Of a DNA stretch of 64,000 bases, positions 55,887 through 64,000 are shown one piece after another (position 1 is the stretch's first letter; each line of letters starts with the position of its first letter). The notes beneath the pieces are model-generated. The model saw only the letters and a list, made by a program, of their open reading frames with translations, did not search any database and was not told the DNA's origin. The stretch covers positions 62,001-126,000 of the forward strand of contig NZ_FOPC01000001.1 in NCBI RefSeq assembly GCF_900113375.1. Reading direction: 5' to 3'. The stretch comes from Algoriphagus hitonicola. Lineage in GTDB: Bacteria > Bacteroidota > Bacteroidia > Cytophagales > Cyclobacteriaceae. Position numbers and translations under genes: made by a program.

Positions 55887-56552
55887 ATGGAAAATTTACT
55901 TCAAATCGCCATCAATGAAATCGGCGTCAAAGAAATTCCCGGAACGGGCAACAATCCTCAAATCATGAACTATGCCCGAGAGTCGGGATTCCCAGATTAT
56001 GTTTCCGATGATGTAGCTTGGTGCAGTTTATTTATGAACTGGGTAGCACAAAAATCGGGACTGGAGCGAAGCAAAAGTCTAGCGGCACGATCTTGGCTGA
56101 ATTTTGGGATACCAATTTCCAATCCCGAACCGGGAGATGTGGTAATTTTCTGGAGAGGAGATCGTGACTCTTGGACGGGCCATGTGGGGATATTTATGGG
56201 TTTTTCACATGATCTGAACCGGATTTATTGCCTCGGTGGGAATCAGGGGAATCAAGTTTCAGTCACCGCTTATGGGGCGGATAGATTGCTGGGATTTCGG
56301 AGATTGAGGTCGGATTCGGCAGTGGGATTTTCGCGTAAAAATCTGGAAAAAGGAGATACCGGACAGGAAGTGATTTTTCTACAGGATGCGCTAAAACAGC
56401 TGGGTTTTGACCCTGGAACATCGGATGGAGTTTTTGGGCCAAAGACACATCAGGCTTTGATTGATTTTCAGTCTACCAATAGTGACCTGACCCGAAACGG
56501 GATTTTTGATAAAGCGACAAGGGAGTTTCTGACGCAGCTGCTGAATCGATAA
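55887..56552 (+). CDS. CHAP/TIGR02594-like amidase with peptidoglycan-binding domain
   Basis: This protein of about 221 residues has an N-terminal NlpC/CHAP-like domain of the TIGR02594 type. The likely catalytic Cys is in SDDVAWCSLFMNWVAQ, the His in WTGHVGIFMG, with SNPEPGDVVIFWRG between. A peptidoglycan-binding type 1 domain is at the C-terminus (LEKGDTGQEVIFLQDALKQL to GVFGPKTHQALIDFQ). It lacks a signal peptide, so it may be released by lysis or be phage-derived, although no other phage gene is near. The ATG at 55887 begins the domain cleanly. Confidence 0.88.
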   Translation: MENLLQIAINEIGVKEIPGTGNNPQIMNYARESGFPDYVSDDVAWCSLFMNWVAQKSGLERSKSLAARSWLNFGIPISNPEPGDVVIFWRGDRDSWTGHVGIFMGFSHDLNRIYCLGGNQGNQVSVTAYGADRLLGFRRLRSDSAVGFSRKNLEKGDTGQEVIFLQDALKQLGFDPGTSDGVFGPKTHQALIDFQSTNSDLTRNGIFDKATREFLTQLLNR

Positions 56553-56611
56553 GTTTGGTGGAATTGGATTCGAATGCCTTTTTTCTGGCGAGGTATACTT
56601 AAAATAATTTC

Positions 56612-56893
56612 TCAATCACCTGACTCTTTTCGTCTTTCCTCCATTTTTTTTCTAAATCGTTCTCTTTTCTCCTCCTTGACTCTAATTATTTTTTTCCGAA
56701 AAATCAGAAACAAAATAATGATGATGACGGGGATGATAACATAAATAACCAAATTGCTATCCTCGCTGAGGTCCACTGGCCCGGTGGGCTTAGGGAGTCC
56801 TGGTTGGTTTTGCGCATAGGATAGAAGCGGAAGGAAGTAGCTTAGTCCAAAAATGAGGGTGATCCTTTCGATGGTTTTTAGTATAAGAGGCAT
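56612..56893 (-). CDS. Small membrane protein with signal peptide
   Basis: This 93-residue protein has a signal-like N-terminus ending SYAQ, a Pro/Gly-rich spacer, one TM helix (NLVIYVIIPVIIIILFLIF) and a very basic cytosolic tail (KKIIRVKEEKRERFRKKMEE). I do not recognise a family. It is alone between the amidase-like gene and tRNA-Ser. The topology and signal support a true gene. Confidence 0.65.
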   Translation of the reverse strand: MPLILKTIERITLIFGLSYFLPLLSYAQNQPGLPKPTGPVDLSEDSNLVIYVIIPVIIIILFLIFRKKIIRVKEEKRERFRKKMEERRKESGD

Positions 56894-57082
56894 TTTTTTT
56901 GGGTTTTCTTTCTCCTTAAACTAATGAAAATTTCACTGAGAATAAAATTTAATTCTTCTGGATTTGGGTTTGCTTTAGGGAAAAGATTACCAAAAAATAG
57001 GTCTCGAATGGAAATGGAATAGGTCTCGATTTTTCCGCAAAAAATCCGAATAATATGATTAAAAATGAGTCAAGCGAAAAAT

Positions 57083-57117
57083 AAAAAAGCCCCAAACCAT
57101 TAAAATTTGGAGCTTTT
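57083..57117 (-). terminator. Terminator of tRNA-Ser
   Basis: On the minus strand AAAGCTCCAAA and TTTGGGGCTTTT pair across 9 bases (one mismatch) and run into a T-rich tract, 24 bases after the tRNA 3' end. Confidence 0.75.
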
Positions 57118-57140
57118 CGAAAGACTTGATTAACTAAAAG

Positions 57141-57225
57141 CAGAGGAGGAGGGATTCGAACCCCCGGTACCTTGCGGTACAACGGTTTTCAAGACCGCCG
57201 CATTCGACCACTCTGCCACTCCTCT
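57141..57225 (-). tRNA. tRNA-Ser, anticodon UGA
   Basis: The minus-strand cloverleaf has acceptor AGAGGAG / CTCCTCT with discriminator G, D-arm with GTGGTCGAATGC, an anticodon loop CTTGAAA giving TGA (57191-57189), a long variable arm (TGTACCGCAAGGTACCG) and the T-arm GGGGGTTCGAATCCCTC. The long variable arm is diagnostic for Ser. CCA is not encoded. It reads UCA codons. Confidence 0.97.
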
Positions 57226-57260
57226 AATTCCTTGTAGGACCGTTATCCCATTTCGGAATG

Positions 57261-57291
57261 CAAAACTAGTATGAAACTCTACTTTTGCAAA
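57261..57291 (-). promoter_or_regulatory. Bacteroidota promoter of tRNA-Ser
   Basis: Minus strand TTTG (57291-57288), exactly 19 bases, then TAGTTTTG (57268-57261): a full match to TTTG-N19-TAnnTTTG. The tRNA 5' end lies 35 bases further on. Confidence 0.75.
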
Positions 57292-57378
57292 GCAATTCCT
57301 CGCAAATATTTTTAACTGATTGATTCATTTTGACTTATTTTTCTAAAAGCTCAAATTGGATCTCTCCTTTTTAAGGTT

Positions 57379-58347
57379 TTACTTTTCAATTGCCTTGTCT
57401 GCATGTTCCTTTTCTTCTTTCCTGACTTTGCGCTCATCAATCAAATCCAAGGTGACATTGACTTCAAATGAGATCAATACAATCAATGAGGTAATATAAA
57501 GCCACAGCATCAAACCAATCAAGGTTCCGATCGAACCGTAAAGTTTGTTGTAACTCGCGAAATTATTTAGGTAAAAGGTAAATAAATAAAAGCCCAAGGT
57601 GATCAGCAAGCCCGCTAAATTGGCGCCGATAGAGAAAAAATGCCATCGGTCATGCACCACCGGCGCATAGCGGAAAATAAAGGCAGAGGTGAAATAAAAC
57701 ACCGCGATAAGCACCAAGAGCTTGAGAAAGTTAAACAGAAAGATTAAAAATTCAGAATTGAACAACTGCATCTCCTCAATTCGTGCAATAACATAGCCTC
57801 CCAAAATCATTATTGAACTTGCCAAAACCACAGCCACGACCAAACTGAACACTATTCCTACTGCGATTACACGACTTCGGATAAATCCGCGACTTTCTTT
57901 GGTCCGATAAACAGAGTTAAAAGAACTCATCATCGACATCACTCCCTGAGTCGAAGCAAAAAGCGCAAAAAAGAAACCCAAGGAAAGTAAGCTTTGTCTA
58001 GGCTTGGAAACGATATCCATAATGGTGGTTTCCAGTTCTTCATAGATGTCACCAGGTAGGATTTCCTGGACAAAAAGCAGAATATTTTCCGTCGTCACAT
58101 AGGGAATCAAATCCTGCAAATAAGGAATCAAATTCAACAAAAAAAGGAGTAAAGGGAATAAGGCAATCGTAAAGCTGAAGGCCATCGAACCGGCCCGCTC
58201 CGCAATATCGTCCTTGTATAGTTGCCTGACAAAAAGCTCTCCTACATCATAGACGTTTTTGTCAGGGTCCCCAAAGTGTATACAGCGCAGTCTTTGGGCC
58301 CAAGTCAATAAACGGTCTTGGATGTTTTCAATTTTTTGTTTTACCAC
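57379..58347 (-). CDS. YihY/BrkB-family inner-membrane protein
   Basis: This 322-residue protein has six predicted TM helices and the family pattern: DDIAERAGSMAFSFTIALFP at the first helix, the SVYRTKESRGF region, and GSIGTLIGLMLWLYITSLIV near the end. It starts at a GTG. The family is widespread and its transport role is debated; the old RNase BN assignment is wrong. It lies downstream of the thioesterase and mltG genes on the same strand (12-base gap) and is probably co-transcribed with them. Confidence 0.93.
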   Translation of the reverse strand: MVKQKIENIQDRLLTWAQRLRCIHFGDPDKNVYDVGELFVRQLYKDDIAERAGSMAFSFTIALFPLLLFLLNLIPYLQDLIPYVTTENILLFVQEILPGDIYEELETTIMDIVSKPRQSLLSLGFFFALFASTQGVMSMMSSFNSVYRTKESRGFIRSRVIAVGIVFSLVVAVVLASSIMILGGYVIARIEEMQLFNSEFLIFLFNFLKLLVLIAVFYFTSAFIFRYAPVVHDRWHFFSIGANLAGLLITLGFYLFTFYLNNFASYNKLYGSIGTLIGLMLWLYITSLIVLISFEVNVTLDLIDERKVRKEEKEHADKAIEK

Positions 58348-58359
58348 GGGGTAAATCGG

Positions 58360-58764
58360 CTAAAAGTATGGTTTCAATAAATCTAACAAATTCTTTGGAG
58401 GTCTTGTTGGTTGATGGCTTTCTTTTTTCAGAAAAGTAAGGGTCGTCCATCCTTCAGTAATGAGTTCATCCTGTTCATTATACACCTCATATTCAAACCT
58501 GATCCGCACCCCGGGCAAAACCGGAATCCTGGTTTTGATGGTCAAAAGCTCATCATATTTTCCCGGCTTGATGTAGCGAAAGTGACTTTCTAATACGGGC
58601 ATCATCACACCCTCTTGCTCCATTTGACTGTAAGAGAAACCAATACTTCGCATGGCCTCCACCCGGGCTACTTCAAAATACATGGCGTAGTTGCCATAGT
58701 AAACATAACTCATCTGGTCAGTCTCTGCATAGCGAACACGCAGTTGGGTTTTGGCTTGATACAT
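58360..58764 (-). CDS. Acyl-CoA thioesterase, YbgC/4-hydroxybenzoyl-CoA type
   Basis: This protein of about 134 residues has a hotdog fold. The active-site block is VRYAETDQMSYVYYGNYAMYF with the catalytic Asp, followed by EVARVEAMRSIGFSY. It hydrolyses acyl-CoA thioesters in the cytosol. The ATG at 58764 is 2 bases from the mltG stop, which argues for co-translation and against the 38-codon upstream extension that would overlap mltG. Confidence 0.92.
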   Translation of the reverse strand: MYQAKTQLRVRYAETDQMSYVYYGNYAMYFEVARVEAMRSIGFSYSQMEQEGVMMPVLESHFRYIKPGKYDELLTIKTRIPVLPGVRIRFEYEVYNEQDELITEGWTTLTFLKKESHQPTRPPKNLLDLLKPYF

Positions 58765-58766
58765 GG

Positions 58767-59810
58767 TTAAAATATTTTGGCAGCGTTCAGGGCAGCCTGA
58801 TACCTTCGGGCATTGGCATTGTGCTGAGCCAAATTGGTGGCAAAAGCATGATAACCTGAAAAATCCTCCTTGGCACAAAAGTAAAGGTATTTGTGATCCT
58901 CGGCGTTGAGCACGGCATCCAAGGCGCTGATATCCGGCAGGTTAATTGGGCCGGGAGGTAATCCGGTGTATCGATACGTATTGTAGGGACTGTCCGTTTC
59001 CTTGTGTACATTGAGTACCCGCTTGATGCTAAAGTCGCCCATAGCAAACACCAAGGTGGGATCTGCCTGTAGCGGCATATTCAGCCTCAGTCGGTTGAGG
59101 TAAACCCCGGCAATTCTCGGTCGTTCATCCGCTTTTTGACTTTCTGCCTGCACGATACTTGCCAGAGTGGAAACTTCAGTCGGGCTAAGTCCCTTGGCTT
59201 CGGCTTTGGCTTTTCGATTTTCCGTCCAAAAATTCTGATATTCTCGATACATTCGGTCAAATAAGGCCTCAGCGCTGGTATTCCACCAGACTTCGTAGGT
59301 ATTGGGAATAAACATGCTCATGATCGTTTCTTCCTCAAATCCAAATTTGCGGATATTGACCGAATCCTGAATCAAGTCTAAAAATTGAGCTTCCGAAATC
59401 TCCAGATTGGAAGTGATTTTTTCGGCAAGATCTTGTTTGGTTCTTACGTTGTTGAAGGTGATCCTGACAGGAGTTTGATTGCCAGACCGCAGCAATCGAA
59501 CCAACTCCAAATTGGTCATATTGGGCTGAATGGTGTATAATCCCGGTTTGACCAGTTCCTGATAATCCAGAACCTTAGCGACAAAGGCGAAGCTTACCGC
59601 ATCATTGATCAATTCCTCCTCAAAGAGTTTGTTGGAGACAAATTTGTAATTGGCATTACTCGGAATCCGGAACGCCTGAGGTTGCTCCGTGCGGGTTAGG
59701 ACATTGGGGCTGTAAAAAACCTGATAGAAATAAAAGGACATGGAAATCCCCAACACCGAAAAGGTGATGATCAAGATGAGTAGCAGTTTTTTCTTTTTAT
59801 CCTCAAGCAT
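58767..59810 (-). CDS. mltG: Endolytic murein transglycosylase MltG
   Basis: This protein of about 347 residues (YceG family) has an N-terminal TM helix (LLLILIITFSVLGISMSFYF) and a periplasmic LysM-like plus catalytic domain. The conserved catalytic Glu is in TLASIVQAESQKADERPRIA, and the substrate block is LNRLRLNMPLQADPTLVFAMG with YNTYRYTGLPPGPINLP. It cleaves nascent glycan strands and sets their length. The ATG at 59810 is preferred over an in-frame TTG at 59819. It is the first gene of a likely operon with the thioesterase and YihY genes. Confidence 0.94.
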   Translation of the reverse strand: MLEDKKKKLLLILIITFSVLGISMSFYFYQVFYSPNVLTRTEQPQAFRIPSNANYKFVSNKLFEEELINDAVSFAFVAKVLDYQELVKPGLYTIQPNMTNLELVRLLRSGNQTPVRITFNNVRTKQDLAEKITSNLEISEAQFLDLIQDSVNIRKFGFEEETIMSMFIPNTYEVWWNTSAEALFDRMYREYQNFWTENRKAKAEAKGLSPTEVSTLASIVQAESQKADERPRIAGVYLNRLRLNMPLQADPTLVFAMGDFSIKRVLNVHKETDSPYNTYRYTGLPPGPINLPDISALDAVLNAEDHKYLYFCAKEDFSGYHAFATNLAQHNANARRYQAALNAAKIF

Positions 59811-59944
59811 AGTCGGCAAAATTAAATAATCCTCCCGAATAGAACGCAGTCAGCCGCTTTTTGATCCTGGATTTTAAAGGAAATGGGTAAAGTTTTCTCT
59901 TTTGGGTAAGTTTGTTCTTTTAATGTCACTGTTCCTTCTATCAA

Positions 59945-60367
59945 ATGAGTTCCGAAAATATCACGCCACTCGCCGTAAGCTGTGCTCTTATTGTACAAAA
60001 TCAGCAGGTATTGGCCGTGAAGCGATCGGTAGGAATGGACTTGGCGGGCTATTGGGAGTTTCCCGGTGGCAAAGTGGAGACAGGTGAGAATCCTGAGCAA
60101 TGTCTGATCCGTGAAATTAAAGAAGAGCTTGATTTGATCGTGGAACTGATTTCCGATTTGACTCCGTCGGTTTTTGATTATCCGGGAAAAAGGATTCAAT
60201 TGATTCCTTTTTTGGTAAGAATAAAATCCGGCGAGATCCTACTTAAGGAACATGAAGGAGCGGTTTGGCTAGGGGAAAATGAACTTTTTGAAGTAAATTG
60301 GGCTCCTGCTGATATTCCGATTGTTCGAGAATTGAAGCTTCGATGGAGTGAATTCTTTACAAACTAA
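59945..60367 (+). CDS. NUDIX hydrolase (MutT/CTP pyrophosphohydrolase-like)
   Basis: This 140-residue protein has the NUDIX box GGKVETGENPEQCLIREIKE followed by EL (G-x5-E-x7-REUxEE), after WEFP. The start ITPLAVSCALIVQNQQVLAV and the size fit MutT-like (d)NTP pyrophosphatases. It sanitises nucleotide pools, exact substrate uncertain. It is 11 bases upstream of the Sua5/YrdC gene, forming a two-gene unit, and divergent from mltG. Confidence 0.92.
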   Translation: MSSENITPLAVSCALIVQNQQVLAVKRSVGMDLAGYWEFPGGKVETGENPEQCLIREIKEELDLIVELISDLTPSVFDYPGKRIQLIPFLVRIKSGEILLKEHEGAVWLGENELFEVNWAPADIPIVRELKLRWSEFFTN

Positions 60368-60378
60368 AATCATATAAA

Positions 60379-61008
60379 ATGGCTGCCGAATTTATTCGAC
60401 TGTACGAAGAAAATCCAGATCCCAAGCGTATCAGGCATATTGCCGAGCTGCTCAGGGACGGAGCTGTGGTGATTTATCCGACCGATACGGTTTACGGGAT
60501 AGGCTGTGATATTACCAATCAACGCGCGGTGGAGCGGATCGCTAAAATCAAGGGAATCAATCCCAAAAAACACAACTTTTCATTTATCTGTGCAGATTTG
60601 AGTGATATTGCCCAATACACTCGCGTGATCGGAAAACCCGTATTCAAAATGATGAAAAAAGCATTTCCCGGACCTTTTACTTTTATTTTGGAAGCGAGTT
60701 CACAAGTGCCCAAAATCATGCAGATCAATAAAAAGACGGTGGGAATCAGGGTGCCTGATCATAATGTGCCGAGGATGTTGGTCAAAGAACTGGGTCAACC
60801 TATTCTGACCACCTCGATTCATGACGAGGACGAAGTAATTGAATACAGTACAGATCCGGAGTTGATTTTTGAAAAATACCAAAATCTCGTCGATGTGGTG
60901 ATCGATGGGGGCTATGGCCAAAATGTGGGTTCTACCATATTAGATTGCACCGGCGAGGAAGTTGAAGTGGTGCGAGAAGGACTCGGCCAATTGGAGGATA
61001 TTATCTGA
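60379..61008 (+). CDS. L-threonylcarbamoyladenylate synthase (Sua5/YciO/YrdC family)
   Basis: This 209-residue protein catalyses, or is related to the enzyme that catalyses, the first step of tRNA t6A37 synthesis. Characteristic blocks are LLRDGAVVIYPTDTVYGIGC, the KGINPKKHNFSFICADLSDI substrate loop and FPGPFTFILEAS, then TVGIRVPDHNVPRML. It is closest in length to the YciO branch, whose activity is less certain than YrdC or Sua5. It is probably co-transcribed with the NUDIX gene. Confidence 0.9.
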   Translation: MAAEFIRLYEENPDPKRIRHIAELLRDGAVVIYPTDTVYGIGCDITNQRAVERIAKIKGINPKKHNFSFICADLSDIAQYTRVIGKPVFKMMKKAFPGPFTFILEASSQVPKIMQINKKTVGIRVPDHNVPRMLVKELGQPILTTSIHDEDEVIEYSTDPELIFEKYQNLVDVVIDGGYGQNVGSTILDCTGEEVEVVREGLGQLEDII

Positions 61009-61270
61009 TAATTTTTTGGACACTTCGGAATTCATCATTTCTATCTCATCATTCGAAACTTCAATAACTCGGTGGGTAGTTTCGTGATTTTCAGCTTTAT
61101 CATGTAAAATTTCTGAACAGACCACTGTAAACTACAACTGCCTATTTTATAAGATTTCTGTCTTTACCTAGTCAACTTGCATCTCCCACGGTCTTTTGGG
61201 GGACACTGCTTATTTCTTCAATTTCCCCTTATTTTTGTAACCCCATTTCTGTCCATTCACAAGTGCATTC

Positions 61271-61894
61271 ATGTCTACCATTGCTATCGACCTTCAATAC
61301 TTGCCCAATCTCGAATTTTTTTGTGCGATTTGGGAGGCGGAGGAAATTTGGCTTTGTTCGGAAGATAATTATCAGCGGAAATCCTGGTTTAACCGCACTC
61401 AGATCAAACTGACCAATAAAGTAGAAACGCTCTCCGTGCCCATTGTAGGAAGAAGGCCTAGAGTTCCTTTGGCTGAAGTGATGATCGATTATAGCCAAAA
61501 TTGGCAAAAAAATCATTTGAGGGGAATTCAAAGTGCCTATGGCAAAGCTCCTTTTTTTGAGTTTTTTTTCCCATACCTCGAAAATGTTTTTGAAAAAAAG
61601 CCTGCCTATTTATGGGACTTAAATCTGGGATTTCTGACAATCTGTCTTAAACTGCTGCAGCGACCTGTCAAATTGCGAAAGGTCGAAAAAAAGGCAATAG
61701 TACAGGCAGATGTCGACCTAAGATGGCTCCTTAGGCCAGGAGGAGACTTTTCGGATCGCAAATACTATCAGCCAATACCTTACCTGCAGCTATTTGGCTT
61801 AGACTTTGAGCCAAACCTTTCGATACTGGATTTGCTTTTCTGCGAAGGACCTTCTGCGAGGAGACTAATCCAAAAGTCAATAAAAAAAGAATGA
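61271..61894 (+). CDS. WbqC family protein
   Basis: This 207-residue protein shows the WbqC-family pattern: IAIDLQYLPNLEFFCAIWEA at the start, the conserved NYQRKSWFNRTQIKL, SVPIVGRRPRVPLAEVMIDY, and QSAYGKAPFFEFFFPYLENV. Members are found in polysaccharide or glycan modification clusters; the reaction is not settled. It sits alone 81 bases upstream of clpC. Confidence 0.88.
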   Translation: MSTIAIDLQYLPNLEFFCAIWEAEEIWLCSEDNYQRKSWFNRTQIKLTNKVETLSVPIVGRRPRVPLAEVMIDYSQNWQKNHLRGIQSAYGKAPFFEFFFPYLENVFEKKPAYLWDLNLGFLTICLKLLQRPVKLRKVEKKAIVQADVDLRWLLRPGGDFSDRKYYQPIPYLQLFGLDFEPNLSILDLLFCEGPSARRLIQKSIKKE

Positions 61895-61975
61895 ACAATC
61901 GTTAAATTGATTGTGTTTTTAAAACAAATTCGGTAACATACGTACAGGATTATTAAACAATCAGAAAGGAATTTA

Positions 61976-64000
61976 ATGGAAGCAAAATTTTCGAACAGAG
62001 TCAAAGAGGTGATCTCACTCAGCCGCGAGGAAGCGCTTCGCCTGGGTCATGATTATATCGGTACAGAGCACCTCTTGCTGGGGATGATTCGTGAGGGCGA
62101 AGGTGTGGCTGTTTCCATTCTCAAAAAGCTGGGGGTGCCTTTGGATGAGCTTCGATCATCGATCGAACGCGCAGTGAAAGGTACTGCAAACCACAATGTA
62201 AAGAATATGGCAAATATCCCTCTGACCCGACAGTCGGAGAAGGTGTTGAAAATAACGTATCTGGAAGCTAAAATTTTCAAAAGTCAATTGATCGGAACGG
62301 AGCATCTGTTGCTTTCCATTTTGAGAGATGAGGAAAATATAGCCACCCAGATTCTTAATAAATTTGACATCAATTATGAAGCCGTGAAAGAGATGCTGGA
62401 AATGCAATCCGATCCCGGAATGACTCCGCGCTCACGAGCTGAGGCAGAGGATTCGGATGATGATGGATCCAAATTATTTGGTAACCCTGGTAGTGGGAGC
62501 GGAGCCTCCAAAGCAGGTGCGGAAAAATCGCGTACCCCGGTTTTGGATAATTTTGGTCGGGACCTGACCAAAATGGCAGAGGATGACAAACTTGATCCGA
62601 TTATCGGTAGAGAGAAAGAAATCGAGCGGGTAGCTCAGATTTTATCACGAAGAAAAAAGAATAATCCAATTCTTATCGGTGAGCCCGGAGTAGGGAAAAC
62701 CGCTATTGCCGAAGGTTTGGCATTGAGAATTATCCAGAAAAAAGTATCCCGTGTACTTTTCAATAAGCGCGTGGTTACGTTGGACCTGGCTTCTTTGGTA
62801 GCAGGAACCAAATATAGAGGGCAATTTGAAGAGCGAATGAAGGCCGTGATGAATGAGCTGGAAAAGTCGCCGAATGTAATCTTATTCATCGATGAGCTGC
62901 ATACTATTGTTGGTGCTGGAGGAGCTTCGGGTTCACTTGATGCCTCTAACATGTTCAAGCCGGCACTTGCCCGTGGAGAAATCCAATGTATCGGAGCTAC
63001 TACACTTGATGAATATCGTCAGTATATCGAGAAAGATGGAGCCTTGGCCCGAAGATTCCAGATGGTGATGGTGGATGCCACCTCTCCGGAGGAAACCATC
63101 CAGATCCTAAATAACATCAAGGATAAGTACGAAGATCACCACAATGTAAACTATACACCTGAGGCCATCGATGCCTGTGTGAAAATGTCCGACCGATATA
63201 TTTCTGACCGATTCCTTCCGGATAAAGCCATTGATATTTTGGATGAGGCTGGGGCACGGGTTCACATCAACAATATCCACGTACCGGAAGATATTTTGAA
63301 GCTGGAAGAAGAAGTGGAGAATATCAAAACGGAAAAAAATCGGGTAGTCAAATCCCAGAAATACGAAGAGGCTGCACAGCTGCGGGATAAGGAGAAAAAA
63401 CTACTCGAGCAACTGGATCAAGCCAAATTGCGATGGGAAGAGGAGAGCAAGTCTAAGCGGTTTACCGTGGACGAGGACAGTGTCGCGGAAGTGATCGCCA
63501 TGATGACCGGGATTCCTGCCAAGCGAATCGCACAAAATGAAGGTGCGAAACTGCTGAATATGAATACAGAGCTTTCTGGAAAAGTGATTGGTCAGGAAGA
63601 AGCGATCAAGAAGTTGACCAAAGCCATTCAGCGAACTCGGGTAGGACTGAAAGATCCTAAAAAGCCGATTGGTTCCTTTATTTTCCTTGGACCTACCGGT
63701 GTGGGTAAAACCGAATTGGCCAAAATGCTGGCCACTTACCTATTCGACAAAGAAGATTCCTTGATCCGAATCGATATGTCCGAATACATGGAGAAATTCT
63801 CCGTTTCCCGATTGGTGGGAGCGCCTCCAGGATATGTGGGGTATGAAGAGGGTGGACAGTTGACCGAAAAGGTGAGAAGAAAGCCTTATTCTGTGGTATT
63901 GCTTGACGAAATCGAAAAAGCTCACCCGGATGTATTCAATATTCTTCTCCAAGTGTTGGACGATGGGATTTTGACAGATGGATTGGGTAGAAGAGTAGAT
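61976..64000 (+). CDS. clpC: ATP-dependent Clp protease ATPase subunit ClpC (runs off window end)
   Basis: The visible 675 codons cover an N-terminal double Clp-N repeat ([38 protein letters not shown], and [17 protein letters not shown]), the first AAA module with Walker [14 protein letters not shown] and Walker [13 protein letters not shown], a UVR-like coiled middle region ([20 protein letters not shown]) and the second AAA module starting at [14 protein letters not shown]. ClpC unfolds proteins for ClpP. The ATG is preceded by AGAAAGGA, one of the few good Shine-Dalgarno sites here. The C-terminal part is beyond the window. Confidence 0.97.
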   Translation, partial: MEAKFSNRVKEVISLSREEALRLGHDYIGTEHLLLGMIREGEGVAVSILKKLGVPLDELRSSIERAVKGTANHNVKNMANIPLTRQSEKVLKITYLEAKIFKSQLIGTEHLLLSILRDEENIATQILNKFDINYEAVKEMLEMQSDPGMTPRSRAEAEDSDDDGSKLFGNPGSGSGASKAGAEKSRTPVLDNFGRDLTKMAEDDKLDPIIGREKEIERVAQILSRRKKNNPILIGEPGVGKTAIAEGLALRIIQKKVSRVLFNKRVVTLDLASLVAGTKYRGQFEERMKAVMNELEKSPNVILFIDELHTIVGAGGASGSLDASNMFKPALARGEIQCIGATTLDEYRQYIEKDGALARRFQMVMVDATSPEETIQILNNIKDKYEDHHNVNYTPEAIDACVKMSDRYISDRFLPDKAIDILDEAGARVHINNIHVPEDILKLEEEVENIKTEKNRVVKSQKYEEAAQLRDKEKKLLEQLDQAKLRWEEESKSKRFTVDEDSVAEVIAMMTGIPAKRIAQNEGAKLLNMNTELSGKVIGQEEAIKKLTKAIQRTRVGLKDPKKPIGSFIFLGPTGVGKTELAKMLATYLFDKEDSLIRIDMSEYMEKFSVSRLVGAPPGYVGYEEGGQLTEKVRRKPYSVVLLDEIEKAHPDVFNILLQVLDDGILTDGLGRRVD

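Noticed and set aside
55887..56552. Prophage indicated by the endolysin-like gene
   Set aside because: No other phage genes, integrase or attachment repeats are nearby; such amidase-like proteins are common chromosomal genes in Bacteroidota.
61009..61270. Promoter or small RNA upstream of the WbqC-family gene
   Set aside because: A TATTTTTG box is present at 61230-61237, but no TTTG lies at the proper spacing, and no structured RNA is seen.

Overview
The window looks like chromosomal DNA of a marine member of the Bacteroidota, most likely family Cyclobacteriaceae (Algoriphagus-like). This rests on a SusC/SusD pair, a hybrid two-component regulator, a type IX secretion C-terminal domain, many SPII lipoproteins, a DUF6249-type protein, Bacteroidota promoters of the TTTG-N19-TAnnTTTG form before a tRNA and the SRP RNA, and the near absence of strong Shine-Dalgarno sites. 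The genus is an inference; no 16S gene is present.

Layout. 1-12 kb is mostly housekeeping: the 5' part of pyrG, an orphan HTH protein, an ECF sigma factor with a coupled membrane protein, a cca-type nucleotidyltransferase, a TPR protein, secreted S8 and S41 proteases, an FtsE-like ATPase, an FSA/TalC-type aldolase and the small SRP RNA. 11.6-21.1 kb is a signalling block: two receiver-only response regulators, a cytosolic histidine kinase of about 2,124 residues with three GAF and about eleven PAS domains, a small unknown protein, and a membrane kinase homologue in which the phospho-accepting His is Gln.

21.2-43.2 kb is a polysaccharide utilisation locus (PUL). A divergent sulfatase and a multimodular secreted glycosidase (PF11790/GH128-like fold with four CBM-like modules and a T9SS tail) are followed by a hybrid two-component regulator, SusC, SusD, a sulfatase, a beta-helix protein, a GH43-like enzyme and two more sulfatases. 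Gene order suggests sensing of oligosaccharides in the periplasm, import through SusCD, and desulfation and trimming by four Cys-type sulfatases and the glycosidases. A sulfated galactan- or glucan-like algal polymer is the inferred target.

43.2-47.4 kb is a repeat-rich island: a MITE-like element, hairpin families, a tandem repeat, a ParE/RelE-type toxin-antitoxin pair, a DUF6266-like gene split by a -1 frame change exactly at an A-AAA-AAG heptamer, and a small lipoprotein with 14-residue coiled-coil repeats. A larger copy of the MITE-like element lies at 50.4-50.7 kb.

47.4-64 kb holds a lipoprotein made of two copies of one domain next to a diheme cytochrome c and an AraC regulator, a beta-propeller lipoprotein, a double SRPBCC protein, a LytS/LytT-type two-component pair, an amidase-like protein with a peptidoglycan-binding domain, tRNA-Ser(UGA), a YihY membrane protein, a thioesterase, mltG, a NUDIX hydrolase, a Sua5/YrdC protein, a WbqC-family protein and the 5' two thirds of clpC, which runs off the window.
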